Notes: generated from the sequence alone by a model not told the origin. 64,000 nt of DNA from Tyzzerella sp. (GCA_017410145.1 JAFQRJ010000010.1:51374-115373), one strand, 5' to 3'; numbered from the stretch's first letter, positions 26,129 through 35,229 are shown. A program made the numbers and translations.

Positions 26129-28468
26129 TCACTTCTTCCAGAACTCCTGAATTCTTTTTCCTATCATTTCAGCATTCCCATCGCAAATATCCTGCCATTC
26201 TCTTGGAAATGTCCTTTGGTATTCTATTTTTCTAAAACGCTCATCTAACAATGCAATGACTCCAACATCCTGTTCTGTACGTATCACGCGGCCGGCCGCC
26301 TGCAATACTTTATTCATTCCCGGATAAAGGTAAGCATAATCAAACCCGTTCTCATTTTGTCTATCGAAATACTGCTTTAATAATTCTCGCTCATTGCAGA
26401 CTTGCGGAAGACCAGTGCCCACAATAATCGCTCCAATCAAACGTTCCGCTGTCAAATCAATGCCTTCTGAAAACACACCTCCAAGCACACAAAAGCCAAC
26501 CAGACTTTCCTCTTGTTCTTCTTCAAACATTTCTAGAAATTCTTCCCTGTCTTGTTCCTTCATATTCTGTGCCTGATAAATACACCGAACAGCAGAAATA
26601 TCCAATTCTTCAAAGGCCTCTCGCACTTGTTCCATAAAAATGTAAGACGGAAAGAAGGCTAAATAGTTTCCTTTTCTTGCTTTCACAATATTTGCAATAT
26701 AGGATGCATATTTCTGATACATCGTCTTTCCCCTTTGGGTGTATCTGGTGCTGACATCATTTCCTACCAAAAGCAGGCGATTCTCCGTTGAAAAACTCGA
26801 CTCAGCATAAATGGCATAATCGTCTGTCTCCACACTTAAAAGTTTTTTATAATACGCAATTGGAAGCAGCGTTGCTGAAAAGAAGATTGTACTATTACCA
26901 TACTGTAAATATTCATCCAATTTAGTGGCCGGATTTACACAGTAAAGTTTTACTTTAAATTCTCCATTCTCCGCCATTTCCGTATAAATTACGTAGTTAT
27001 CGTCTATCTCTTCATAGATGCTTAAGAAAAATCTGACATTAAAATAGAATTCTATCACCTCATCATCTACATGACGATTCTCTTCCAACACTTTTTCTAA
27101 CTGATTATATACATTTACTAATTTAATATAGAAATGAGACAAGTTCGCATGTACCACGTAGGTCTCGCATTCTCTCTTAAGCTCCAACAAAATTTTATTA
27201 CACGCATCCAATTGATGAACCAACTTTGGATACTCTTTCACCTTCTTCTTTACACTTAAAAAATCTTCCTTAATAAGTGTGGCACTATACATTTCGCGAC
27301 CACGTTCCACAAGATTATGAGCCTCGTCAATGAGAAAAAGATAATTTCCCTTCTTCCCTTCAGAAAAGAAACGCTTCAGGTGTGCATTTGGATCAAACAC
27401 GTAGTTGTAATCACATATCACACCATCTACCCACAAAGAAACATCAAGCGCCATCTCAAACGGACATACTTGGTGTTTCTCTGCATATTCTTTAATCAAT
27501 TCTCTGCTCATATCATCTGTTGCCGTCAACAAATCATAGACAGCATCGTTTACTCGGTCAAAATGTCCTTTTGCATAGGGACAGACTTCAGGATTACACT
27601 CTGTCTGCTCGCAGAAACAAATCTTTTCCTTGGCAATCAGGGTAATGGTCTTCATCTTTAATCCTTTTTTCTTTAGATGTAAAAATGCCTGCTCTGCCAC
27701 GGTTCTTGTAATGGTCTTCGCTGTTAAATAAAATAATTTATCGCCTAAGCCTTCTCCCATGGCTTTCACAGCCGGAAATAGCGTTGCCATGGTTTTTCCT
27801 ACACCGGTAGGTGCCTGAATAAATAGTTTCTTTTTTCGAAGAATCGTCCGATACACAGAGGTAACCAGCTCTTTCTGACCTTTCCGATACTCATAGGGAA
27901 ATTCTACGGATTTAATAGACTCTGTTCGCACTTTTTCCCAATCAATCTGAAAATTCGCCCAGCGTTCATACTGATTCACAACTCCGTAAAACCACTCTTC
28001 CAGTTCGTTCATACTGTATTTAGTTAAAAAATGTTTTACAGCCATTGTCCCCATCTGACAATAAGTCATCTGTACGGCTACTTCTTTTAAACTCTGCTGT
28101 TTCCCATAAATATAGGCATAGCATTTTGCCTGAGCCAAATGAACCCCTACCGGCTCCTTTACATGCTCCAAATCCATCTGCACGCCCTTGATTTCATCAA
28201 TCAAAACACCGTCTTCGTCTTCCTGTATGCCATCGGCTCTGCCCTCTAATTGTAAAATGAATTTCTCATATGGAATCTGTATTTTAAGTGAAACTTCTGC
28301 ACGATAATTAGAACCCATCTGTCGTTGTATCTTCCGATGGATTTTACTTCCCATTTGCATTGCATCCTTGTCCGATGAACTTGTTATTCGACTGTCAATA
28401 TCACCCTCGCTAAGTAGAAATTCTACTAGATTTCGCACGGATATACGAATCACTTTTAAATCTTTCAT
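26129..28468 (-). CDS. DinG/Rad3-type helicase with N-terminal PD-(D/E)XK nuclease domain
   Basis: 779 residues. Residues ~1-150 carry a RecB-like nuclease pattern (LEGRADGI, then DGVLIDEIKG and QAKCYAYIY). From ~190 a superfamily 2 Rad3/XPD helicase follows: Walker A QAPTGVGKTMAT, a four-cysteine iron-sulfur region (CFCEQTECNPEVCPYAKGHF), DEAH motif LIDEAHNLVERGREM and motif VI QAAGRVIRT. Probably acts in DNA repair by unwinding and nicking damaged DNA. It is a stand-alone gene; no cas genes are nearby, so the Cas4-like nuclease does not indicate CRISPR. Confidence 0.9.
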   Translation of the reverse strand: MKDLKVIRISVRNLVEFLLSEGDIDSRITSSSDKDAMQMGSKIHRKIQRQMGSNYRAEVSLKIQIPYEKFILQLEGRADGIQEDEDGVLIDEIKGVQMDLEHVKEPVGVHLAQAKCYAYIYGKQQSLKEVAVQMTYCQMGTMAVKHFLTKYSMNELEEWFYGVVNQYERWANFQIDWEKVRTESIKSVEFPYEYRKGQKELVTSVYRTILRKKKLFIQAPTGVGKTMATLFPAVKAMGEGLGDKLFYLTAKTITRTVAEQAFLHLKKKGLKMKTITLIAKEKICFCEQTECNPEVCPYAKGHFDRVNDAVYDLLTATDDMSRELIKEYAEKHQVCPFEMALDVSLWVDGVICDYNYVFDPNAHLKRFFSEGKKGNYLFLIDEAHNLVERGREMYSATLIKEDFLSVKKKVKEYPKLVHQLDACNKILLELKRECETYVVHANLSHFYIKLVNVYNQLEKVLEENRHVDDEVIEFYFNVRFFLSIYEEIDDNYVIYTEMAENGEFKVKLYCVNPATKLDEYLQYGNSTIFFSATLLPIAYYKKLLSVETDDYAIYAESSFSTENRLLLVGNDVSTRYTQRGKTMYQKYASYIANIVKARKGNYLAFFPSYIFMEQVREAFEELDISAVRCIYQAQNMKEQDREEFLEMFEEEQEESLVGFCVLGGVFSEGIDLTAERLIGAIIVGTGLPQVCNERELLKQYFDRQNENGFDYAYLYPGMNKVLQAAGRVIRTEQDVGVIALLDERFRKIEYQRTFPREWQDICDGNAEMIGKRIQEFWKK

Positions 28469-28536
28469 TTGCTTTTACCTATTTCTATTTGTTCAAACAT
28501 CTATCCGTATTATAACATAAAGTTCATATTATCACA

Positions 28537-28561
28537 CAAAAAAGAGCGGAAAATTCCACTC
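28537..28561 (-). terminator. Terminator at the end of the BMC operon (after deoR)
   Basis: Minus strand GAGTGGAA / TTCCGCTC followed by TTTTTTG. It marks the distal end of the BMC transcription unit. Confidence 0.85.
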
Positions 28562-28565
28562 TTTT

Positions 28566-29330
28566 CTACTCTGGATATATACACTCCACTTGATATTCTT
28601 CCATTTTTTTCAGCCATTCTTCTGCCGGCTTTTCATCGGTTACAATCATGGTGATGTCTCGCAAATCTCCGATTTTAGCAAATGCTACTCTATCGAATTT
28701 CGAACTGTCGATTGCCAGGATTTTCATCTTCGCCGACTCTAACATAGAACGTTTATTATTGGCATGTCTTTCATCGCTGTCAGTAAAGCCTTTCTCTAAT
28801 TCAAAGCCTTTCGATGAGACAATTGCCTTGTCTACATAATAGGACCGAATGGTTTTATCTGTCACGTGACCTACTAAACCAAATGCGGTGCTCACGATTT
28901 CCCCACCGGTTGAAATCACCTTACAATCCGGCACTTCAAGTAATTCAATGGCAATCTCCAAAGAATTTGTTATTATAGTAATATCTTTCTTGTGTTTAAT
29001 TGCTTTTGCAATGGCAACTGCTGTAGAACTTGCATCCAAAAAAAGGTAGTCACCGTCATGAATAATATCACTAAGTAATTCCGCAATTTTTTGTTTTCCA
29101 ATCACATTTTTATTCTTACGAATATTAAATGGCAAGTCTAAATTCGCATTCTCATTGAGAACAGCTCCGCCATAACTTTTAATCGCGTACCCCTCATTTT
29201 CGAGCTTTTCCAAATCACGACGTATGGTTTCTTCTGATACATCAAAAAGAATACTAAGTTCGCTGACTACTACTCGTCGCTCCGCCTGCAGTTTTTCTAA
29301 TATCGCATTACGTCTTTCAATTGCAAGCAT
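28566..29330 (-). CDS. DeoR/GlpR-family regulator of the BMC locus
   Basis: 254 residues. The N-terminal winged HTH (RVVVSELSILFDVSEETIRRDLEKLENEGYAIKSYGGAVL) is followed by the DeoRC sugar-phosphate sensor (DGDYLFLDASSTAVAIAKAI; TGGEIVSTAFGLVG). These proteins repress sugar operons until a phosphorylated intermediate binds; here rhamnulose- or fuculose-1-phosphate, or dihydroxyacetone phosphate, are plausible. Last gene of the BMC cluster (21 nt after pduT). The 11-bp tandem repeats at the two upstream promoters are candidate binding sites. Confidence 0.92.
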   Translation of the reverse strand: MLAIERRNAILEKLQAERRVVVSELSILFDVSEETIRRDLEKLENEGYAIKSYGGAVLNENANLDLPFNIRKNKNVIGKQKIAELLSDIIHDGDYLFLDASSTAVAIAKAIKHKKDITIITNSLEIAIELLEVPDCKVISTGGEIVSTAFGLVGHVTDKTIRSYYVDKAIVSSKGFELEKGFTDSDERHANNKRSMLESAKMKILAIDSSKFDRVAFAKIGDLRDITMIVTDEKPAEEWLKKMEEYQVECIYPE

Positions 29331-29351
29331 ATTTTCCCCTCCAATTCTCCA

Positions 29352-29900
29352 TTACAGAATTGCTTCACGAATTTTCTTGTCCGGACGTGCAATCACAGAT
29401 GAATCAAGATACATTCCCTCTTTTGCTACCGTCTGTTTTGCACGTGCAATTGCTGCTTCTACAGCAGCCACCTCTCCTGTCAAGAACATATAGGATTTTC
29501 CACACATACCTCTTGCAAGACGAAGTTCAATCAAATCTACAATCGCTGTTTTTGCCGCCTCATCAGCCGCCACAATCATGGAAGCTGCATCGTAGGTTTC
29601 AAGAACACCCAGTGCTGCTACTTCCTCAATCTCCGTCGCTCCGTAGATTGCCGGGAAAATAGATTCATGTGGATTACCTAACACAAAGCTGCTGATTAAA
29701 TGTTCTCCATGCTGTACTCTTGCTGTATTGACTGCCGCATCAACTGCGCTGAGAGCCCCTGTGATAATCACAATATATTTTCCGGGACATACGGTCTGTG
29801 CTTCAATGACACTTACATCGGAAGTTTTAACCATCGCATCTGCTGCAACAACCCCTGCTGAAACAGTCTTATATTCTACTACTCCAATTGCTTTACTCAT
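29352..29900 (-). CDS. pduT: Tandem-domain BMC shell protein, PduT-like
   Basis: 182 residues, two fused BMC domains (SKAIGVVEYKTVSAGVVAADAMVK and EVAALGVLETYDAASMIVAADEAAK). Cys38 (AQTVCPGKY) matches the position that binds a 4Fe-4S cluster in the pore of PduT, so it probably passes electrons through the shell. It adjoins pduS, its known redox partner. The only tandem shell protein in the window; a PduB-type trimer is not seen. Confidence 0.93.
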   Translation of the reverse strand: MSKAIGVVEYKTVSAGVVAADAMVKTSDVSVIEAQTVCPGKYIVIITGALSAVDAAVNTARVQHGEHLISSFVLGNPHESIFPAIYGATEIEEVAALGVLETYDAASMIVAADEAAKTAIVDLIELRLARGMCGKSYMFLTGEVAAVEAAIARAKQTVAKEGMYLDSSVIARPDKKIREAIL

Positions 29901-29915
29901 CTAAAAACAACCTTC

Positions 29916-31241
29916 CTATTTCTCAATTACTACATACTTTTCATTTACATCTGTTACAGTTCCACTAATTGATGCGTGGATTGCAACACTTAAGCCTTTG
30001 CCCGGCTCCGCAATCATCTGACCGCGTTCCACCTTGTCTCCCACCTTCACAACTGCTGTTGCAGGAGCACCAATATGTTGGCTAAGCATGATTCTGACTT
30101 TCTTCATATGTACCACTTCATCGTTAAGCGGTGCTTCTTTGTTATATTTTGTTAAGTCCAGTCTAGCCATGAGTCGTTCCATTGGAACTTTTCTGTATTC
30201 TCGTTCTTCTCCTACCGGTTTCGGAACCACTCCCTGAGGTGGTTTGACACCGGCTGCCCGAAGACCTGACTTATAATCTGCCATCAAAGATCTTGGCGAT
30301 AAACTCTGCATACAAGAATACATTTCACACAAACCGCAAGAAGAACAGAATAATGTATTTACAAATATATTCGTATCCTGCACGTCTTTGCATGTTGCTG
30401 CTCTCATAAATTTATGTGGCTCGATTGGATGTCCCAAACGATTTCTCGGACATAAATCCGTACACATGGTACATTGGCAACAAGATGCCGCTGCGCGTTT
30501 CAAATCAATGGATGCCTTCCGTTTCTTTTTCTGTATGATTAAATGGTCTTCCGGAAGCACCAAAACAGCATTTGTTGTTTTGGTTACAGGCTCTGCACCT
30601 GTCCCGATTCTACCCATCATCGGTCCGCCGATAAAGTATACTGCATTCTTTATACTCTGTCCGCCTGCCAAGGCAACCACTTCATCAATGGTACATCCGA
30701 TTGGCACACGTACTGTTACCGGATTATTAACCTCTGCAACAACAGATACCAACTTGTCAACCACCGGCGTGTTTTTCTTAAGTGCACGATATACATTGTA
30801 TACCGTTTCTACGTTAAATACTGCAACGCCACATTCTATTGGAATCCCACCCGGTCTGACAACCTTTCCTGTCACTTCGTAGATTAAAACAACTTCATCC
30901 CCGGCCGGATATACTTCATCTAACAAACCTAATCGAACGCCTTTGTATTCACCGATTACAGCATTTAAAGCTTCAATGGCTTTCTTATATGCTTTTTTAA
31001 TGCCAATTACAATGTCTTTGCTACCCATTGTCTGCCCCATCATATAAAAGGTCTCAACAATCTCTCTGGCATTTTTTTCTAATAATTGTCTATGTAATCT
31101 TAATAGTGGTTCACATTCAGCACAATTTAAGATAATTGTTTCAGCATTTTCATTTAATTTTGCATAGGTTGGAAAACCGGCGCCACCTGCACCGACAATT
31201 CCGTTTTGTTGCAATATACTGCTGAGTTCCTTCAATTCCAT
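29916..31241 (-). CDS. pduS: PduS-like flavin/iron-sulfur electron-transfer protein (RnfC family)
   Basis: 441 residues from ATG 31241; the frame open to 31337 overlaps pduN. N-terminal QNGIVGAGGAGFPTYAKL binds flavin/NADH in the RnfC-like Complex1_51K fold, an SLBB domain follows, and two 4Fe-4S sites (CCQCTMCTDLCPRN and CSSCGLCEMYSC) lie toward the C-terminus. PduS reduces cobalamin or regenerates cofactors inside the compartment and docks to PduT. Confidence 0.93.
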   Translation of the reverse strand: MELKELSSILQQNGIVGAGGAGFPTYAKLNENAETIILNCAECEPLLRLHRQLLEKNAREIVETFYMMGQTMGSKDIVIGIKKAYKKAIEALNAVIGEYKGVRLGLLDEVYPAGDEVVLIYEVTGKVVRPGGIPIECGVAVFNVETVYNVYRALKKNTPVVDKLVSVVAEVNNPVTVRVPIGCTIDEVVALAGGQSIKNAVYFIGGPMMGRIGTGAEPVTKTTNAVLVLPEDHLIIQKKKRKASIDLKRAAASCCQCTMCTDLCPRNRLGHPIEPHKFMRAATCKDVQDTNIFVNTLFCSSCGLCEMYSCMQSLSPRSLMADYKSGLRAAGVKPPQGVVPKPVGEEREYRKVPMERLMARLDLTKYNKEAPLNDEVVHMKKVRIMLSQHIGAPATAVVKVGDKVERGQMIAEPGKGLSVAIHASISGTVTDVNEKYVVIEK

Positions 31242-31248
31242 AGTATCA

Positions 31249-31515
31249 CTACTCCAGTCCTGTTCCATCATCAATAATTCCAACGATTGCCGCATCCACA
31301 GGTGCATCAGCCATGTTACATCCAACGCGAGCTGCACTGCCTTGGGCTACAAGAACATACTCACCAATTCCTGCACCGATATTATCAATTGCAATTACTT
31401 GCTTTGCATCTCCACTCATTTTGCCGACTAATTCAACAATCATGAACTTATTTCCTACTAATTTATCATTCTTTCTTGTGGCTACAACACTTCCCACTAC
31501 TTTTCCTGCGATCAT
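31249..31515 (-). CDS. pduN: BMC pentameric vertex protein (PduN/EutN/CcmL)
   Basis: 88 residues from ATG 31515 behind GGAGGTAGTT. MIAGKVVGSVVATRKNDKLVGNKFMIVE and AIDNIGAGIGEYVLVAQGSAAR are the beta-barrel signature of vertex proteins. The only pentamer gene here, so all twelve shell vertices should be made of it. Confidence 0.95.
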   Translation of the reverse strand: MIAGKVVGSVVATRKNDKLVGNKFMIVELVGKMSGDAKQVIAIDNIGAGIGEYVLVAQGSAARVGCNMADAPVDAAIVGIIDDGTGLE

Positions 31516-31532
31516 AACTACCTCCAAATTAA

Positions 31533-32177
31533 CTACTTCATAATTGTCACTGTTTGACCTGTAGCAATCTTTGCCGCATTTGCTTCATCTGTATCAATAT
31601 GCATCTCCAATGTAAAACTATCGTCCACACGAATTTGAACATGATTGAATACAGTTCCTCTCTCGTTATCTGCTTTTACAGATACGATATCTCCATCCTT
31701 CACGCCGGCTGCCATCGCATCCTTTGGTGCCATATGGATATGTCTTTTCGCGATGATGCATCCCTCGTTCAAATAAACAACACCTTTTGGTCCTACCACT
31801 GCAATCGGAGCGGAGCCTTTGATATCTCCGGAAGGTCTGATTGGTGCTTTGACACCTAGTTTAATTGCATCTGTCGCTGAAATTTCTACTTGCGATTTAC
31901 TTCTAACAGGACCAAGCACTCTTACATTCTCAATTGCACGAAGTTTCAAACCTACGATAGTAACCAATTCATTAGATGCGAATTGTCCTCCCATAAGTTC
32001 TTTCTTCTTTGTTAATTGATATCCTTTACCGAACAAAATTTCTACATGTTCTTGTGTTAAATGAATATGTCTGGCTGATACACCAATTGGTACCATATAT
32101 CCATTTCCTGCGTTTTCTTTTTTGTCAATTGCTTCCAAAACTAATCTGGTAATCAATTCAATGTTATTGTTTTCCAT
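31533..32177 (-). CDS. pduL: PduL phosphate propanoyltransferase
   Basis: 214 residues. It turns propionyl-CoA and phosphate into propionyl phosphate and recycles CoA inside the shell. The metal-binding histidines are in VSARHIHLTQEHVEILFG, AKRHIHMAP and LEMHIDTDEAN. The first ~20 residues (IELITRLVLEAIDKK) form an amphipathic encapsulation-peptide-like helix. No propionate/acetate kinase lies in the window; the phosphate must be used elsewhere. Confidence 0.95.
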   Translation of the reverse strand: MENNNIELITRLVLEAIDKKENAGNGYMVPIGVSARHIHLTQEHVEILFGKGYQLTKKKELMGGQFASNELVTIVGLKLRAIENVRVLGPVRSKSQVEISATDAIKLGVKAPIRPSGDIKGSAPIAVVGPKGVVYLNEGCIIAKRHIHMAPKDAMAAGVKDGDIVSVKADNERGTVFNHVQIRVDDSFTLEMHIDTDEANAAKIATGQTVTIMK

Positions 32178-32232
32178 TTTTATTCCCGCCTTTGTCTACT
32201 ATGTGTTAGAAGATTTGCTTTTTATTTCATTC

Positions 32233-32262
32233 CGTTTCATCACGTCGTGCCGAGATGAAACG
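32233..32262 (-). promoter_or_regulatory. Hairpin in the pduL leader
   Basis: Perfect 9-bp stem CGTTTCATC / GATGAAACG with a 12-nt loop, about 55 nt upstream of the pduL start. No U-tract follows on the minus strand. It may be an RNA processing or stability element. Confidence 0.5.
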
Positions 32263-32331
32263 CATAATATTTATTTTTTTGGGGTAGTATGTAAATACTA
32301 TTCTGTCATTTTGGGGTAAATATAAGATTTT

Positions 32332-32475
32332 CTTCTAAAAACTAACCAAAATTTCATTAAAAATTGCGTAATTTACTGTTTTTTGTTCGTATATGGGAAA
32401 ATACATGTTTTTCTAACCAAGATTTGTCGTTTTTCGGTTAGATTTCATGCATTTTTTTCTTACACAAACAATCAC
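32332..32475. repeat. Nested palindromic element, copy R2
   Basis: TTGTTCGTA (32383-32391), 20 nt, TCTAACC (32412-32418), loop, GGTTAGA (32436-32442), 20 nt, then degenerate CACAAACAA (32463-32471). The left flank TAAAAACTAACC matches the reverse complement of the R1 flank. It fills most of the 370-nt gene-free gap 32178-32548. Confidence 0.8.
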
Positions 32476-32479
32476 TTAA

Positions 32480-32527
32480 AAATTTTACCGAGTCGGTCGG
32501 TGTTAAGTAAACTCACACCGACCGCTC
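32480..32527 (-). terminator. Terminator-like hairpin after the shell gene cluster
   Basis: Strong stem CGGTCGGTGT / ACACCGACCG (32494-32503, 32515-32524) extended by flanking bases; the minus-strand downstream sequence is T-rich but interrupted (TAAAATTTTTAAG). It probably reduces transcription into pduL-pduT-deoR. Confidence 0.7.
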
Positions 32528-32548
32528 GAAAACTTTTACTCTTCTCGC

Positions 32549-33016
32549 TTACTTCAATGCTGGTAGAATTTTTTCTACATCGCCGTGTGGTCTTGGGATT
32601 ACGTGTGTAGCTACTAATTCACCAAGTCTAGATGCGTTAGAAGCACCTGCTTCTACAGCTGCTTTAACAGCTCCAACATCTCCACGAACCATAACAGATA
32701 CTAATCCAGAACCGATTTTTTCTGTTCCTACTAATGTAACGTTTGCAGCTTTTAACATTGCATCTGCTGCCTCTACTGCTGCTACTAAACCTCTTGTTTC
32801 TACCATTCCTAATGCTTGTTGTACCATTTTAATTTCCTCCTTTTTTTGTGGTGCTTGTGGCATTTGTTCTTGTTTTTCTTGTTGAGTTTTTACTCTTTGA
32901 ACTGCTTTTGTAGGCGCCTTAGCGGTCGTCTTTGATGCAGTTGCTTTTGTTGTTGTTTTTGCTGCTGTTGTCTTTGTTTCAGACTTTGCAGCTGTGGTTT
33001 TCTTTTCTTCCGCCAT
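32549..33016 (-). CDS. BMC-H shell protein with Lys/Ala/Thr-rich N-terminal extension
   Basis: 155 residues. Residues 1-63 are low complexity, rich in K, A, T and Q (repeats such as TTAAK and [12 protein letters not shown]), probably disordered and strongly basic. Residues 64-155 form a PduA/PduJ-type BMC domain about 84% identical to the shell protein at 33341. Met64 has a perfect internal ribosome site (AAGGAGG, 8-nt spacing) encoded by the extension, so both a long and a canonical short form are likely made, as in PduB/PduB'. Confidence 0.93.
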   Translation of the reverse strand: MAEEKKTTAAKSETKTTAAKTTTKATASKTTAKAPTKAVQRVKTQQEKQEQMPQAPQKKEEIKMVQQALGMVETRGLVAAVEAADAMLKAANVTLVGTEKIGSGLVSVMVRGDVGAVKAAVEAGASNASRLGELVATHVIPRPHGDVEKILPALK

Positions 33017-33028
33017 GTTATCTTCCTC

Positions 33029-33313
33029 CTATTGTAAACGGCTTGCACTTTTGTTTACAATTTTTACGATTTCTTCATGGGGATTTGCAATCACCGCTTT
33101 TGCAACCGGTTTTTTAATCGCATGCGCAGATGCCGCTTCTACAGCTTCTGTCACTGCTGATATCGTTCCACGTACAATAATGGTAACGAGTCTGCCACCT
33201 AGTTTTTTCTCCCAGGTCACAAATTCTACATTTGCTGTCTTGCACATAATATCAAGAACATCGATTGCCGCTGTTGTACTTGGAATCTCAATTAGTCCAT
33301 ATGATGTTCCCAT
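33029..33313 (-). CDS. BMC-H shell protein (divergent)
   Basis: 94 residues, one BMC domain (SYGLIEIPSTTAAIDVLDIMCKTANVEFVTWEKKLGGRLVTIIVRG). More divergent than PduA/J, with a basic AHAIKKPVAKAVIANPHEE segment. AAGGAG precedes the ATG. Probably a minor hexamer tile with a different pore. Confidence 0.92.
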   Translation of the reverse strand: MGTSYGLIEIPSTTAAIDVLDIMCKTANVEFVTWEKKLGGRLVTIIVRGTISAVTEAVEAASAHAIKKPVAKAVIANPHEEIVKIVNKSASRLQ

Positions 33314-33340
33314 GAAACTTCTCCTTTATCCTTCAAACAA

Positions 33341-33616
33341 TTAGATGGTTGGAAGAATTTTTTCTACATCAGCGTGTGGTCTTGGGATTACGTGTGTAGC
33401 TACTAATTCACCAAGTCTTGCTGCTGCTTCAGAACCAGATTCAACTGCTGCTTTAACAGCTCCAACATCTCCGCGTACCATAACAGTTACTAAACCAGAA
33501 CCGATTTTTTCTGTTCCTACTAATGTAACTTCTGCAGATTTTGTCATTGCATCTGCTGCTTCGATTGCAGCTGTAAGTCCTCTTGTTTCTACCATTCCTA
33601 ATGCTTGTTGTACCAT
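33341..33616 (-). CDS. pduA: BMC-H shell protein, PduA/PduJ-like
   Basis: 91 residues. Canonical major hexamer ([24 protein letters not shown]...[30 protein letters not shown]...[12 protein letters not shown]). The pore loop KIGSG is as in PduA/PduJ, which passes 1,2-propanediol. Paralogue of the BMC domain at 32549. Confidence 0.95.
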   Translation of the reverse strand: MVQQALGMVETRGLTAAIEAADAMTKSAEVTLVGTEKIGSGLVTVMVRGDVGAVKAAVESGSEAAARLGELVATHVIPRPHADVEKILPTI

Positions 33617-33665
33617 TTTTTAATCCTCCTAGATTATAAATATTTTTATTTGTTATTTTTTATTG

Positions 33666-33983
33666 TTACCTTGTTGTGTCCATACCGCTGATTTTCAGCA
33701 TCTTTTCTGTATCCGCTTCCGGTCTCGGAATTATATAACTTGTAATTACGCCGGAAACTTCATTGGCTCTTTTTGTAGCAGCTTCAACTGCCGCCTTTAC
33801 ATCGGATACGCTTCCTCTAAATTTGATTGCTACAACCAGTGGTACAGGTAATGCATCTGCATTTGCAGGTTTGTTCTTGTCAAACGCCTCTAATGTTACG
33901 TTCGCTGCCTTGCATCCTGCGTCTGCCGCTGCAAATGCTGCAACCAAACCATACAATTCTACAATACCAACTGCTTCTCCCAT
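33666..33983 (-). CDS. BMC-H shell protein with pore-loop insertion
   Basis: 105 residues, one BMC domain (EAVGIVELYGLVAAFAAADAGCKAANVTLEAFDKN...). About 12 extra residues (KPANADALPVPLVV) replace the usual short pore loop, so its pore should differ in size and charge. C-terminus PRPEADTEKMLK is standard. Confidence 0.92.
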   Translation of the reverse strand: MGEAVGIVELYGLVAAFAAADAGCKAANVTLEAFDKNKPANADALPVPLVVAIKFRGSVSDVKAAVEAATKRANEVSGVITSYIIPRPEADTEKMLKISGMDTTR

Positions 33984-34001
33984 AAGTCACCTCACTGATG
34001 A

Positions 34002-35213
34002 TTACTCATTGATAATTGCAATCTTCAAACCTTCCATTTTGAGGTTTGTCACATGCGCTTCATTAATCTGAGATAATGGGTATCTGTGTGTAATCAGTTT
34101 TTCCATTGGAAGACCGATTCCTTTTGCTCTCTTTAAGAAATCAAATGTAGTTGCGTAATCACGAAGTGTGTATACCCATGAACCAACTGTTGTGATTTCT
34201 TTTGAACAAATATCAAAGTGTGGATTGATTGTTGCATCTCCACCATTGATAAAGAAACCTAATTCACAAAGTCCGCCACCTTTTCTGATGAACTTGTAAA
34301 TGTTTGCATGCGCTACAGGTGAGCCTGTACATTGGAAAGCAAAGTCTGCATAGTATCCGCCGAATGCATCTTTTACTGCATCTGACAATGCTTCAATTCC
34401 TTTGTGGTCTTTGAAGTTTACAGATTTTGTTGCTCCCATTTCTTTCGCAAAATCAAGTCTCTTTTGTTCCCCGTCAACTGCTACGATATTTTCAATACCC
34501 ATAGTGCGAAGAATTGCAATACAGATGAGACCGATTGGTCCACAACCTTGAACAACTACTCTGCTGTTGAATCTTAAGATTCCGGTTGTTTTTGCTCTCT
34601 CTACTGCATGAATCAGTACTGCACATGGTTCAATCAAAATACGTGAATCCAAATCAAGGTCACTTACGTTAAATACAGTTGAGCCGCCACGAATTACTAT
34701 GTAATCTGCAAACCATCCGTTTAAGTGAATGTCGTCATCCGGAAGTAATCCGTATACATCTGCACCGTCACCAACGTTTTGCTTATTTAAGTCAAACATT
34801 GTGATATTCGGGTCATCCTTGAAAATCATACAGGTAACAACTTTGTCGCCGATGTTCAATGGCTTTCCTGCACTGTCTTTCTTAACATTTTTACCCATTT
34901 TTACGATTTCACCGGTTCCTTCGTGTCCGAGAACTACCGGAATCAAACTAAATGGGTCTCTTTTAAATTCGTGAGCGTCTGTTCCACAAACACCACAGCC
35001 TTCTACTTTGACTAAGATATCGTCATCACCGAGCTCTGGGATTGGATATTCTTTGATGTCATAGTGTTCTAATGCTGTAAGCATCGCTACTCTTGATGTT
35101 TTTGGAATTGCTCCATTTGCTTTTGTCGTTGTTGCAGGAGCAGATTGTTTTTCCATCATACCTTCCAGCACTTGTTTTACAATCGCTTCTACATTTGCTT
35201 GAGTCATATCCAT
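34002..35213 (-). CDS. BMC-associated zinc-type alcohol dehydrogenase
   Basis: 403 residues, medium-chain dehydrogenase family. GCGVCGTDAHEF and LGHEGTGEIVKMG hold the catalytic zinc ligands; VVVQGCGPIGLICIAILRTMG binds NAD. The lobe that usually holds the structural zinc has no four-cysteine motif. Residues 1-25 (MTQANVEAIVKQVLEGMMEK) are an encapsulation-peptide-like helix plus linker. It replaces the iron-type PduQ here and should reduce propanal to propanol and/or lactaldehyde to propanediol, regenerating NAD+ inside the shell. Confidence 0.92.
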   Translation of the reverse strand: MDMTQANVEAIVKQVLEGMMEKQSAPATTTKANGAIPKTSRVAMLTALEHYDIKEYPIPELGDDDILVKVEGCGVCGTDAHEFKRDPFSLIPVVLGHEGTGEIVKMGKNVKKDSAGKPLNIGDKVVTCMIFKDDPNITMFDLNKQNVGDGADVYGLLPDDDIHLNGWFADYIVIRGGSTVFNVSDLDLDSRILIEPCAVLIHAVERAKTTGILRFNSRVVVQGCGPIGLICIAILRTMGIENIVAVDGEQKRLDFAKEMGATKSVNFKDHKGIEALSDAVKDAFGGYYADFAFQCTGSPVAHANIYKFIRKGGGLCELGFFINGGDATINPHFDICSKEITTVGSWVYTLRDYATTFDFLKRAKGIGLPMEKLITHRYPLSQINEAHVTNLKMEGLKIAIINE

Positions 35214-35229
35214 CTTTTTCTTGCCTCCT

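Noticed and set aside
26129-26600. Cas4-like or CRISPR DinG assignment of the helicase-nuclease
   Set aside because: No other cas genes or arrays in the window; the domain order fits a stand-alone repair helicase.
30388-30882. Long plus-strand frame opposite pduS
   Set aside because: Antisense shadow of a conserved gene; no motif and no start context.
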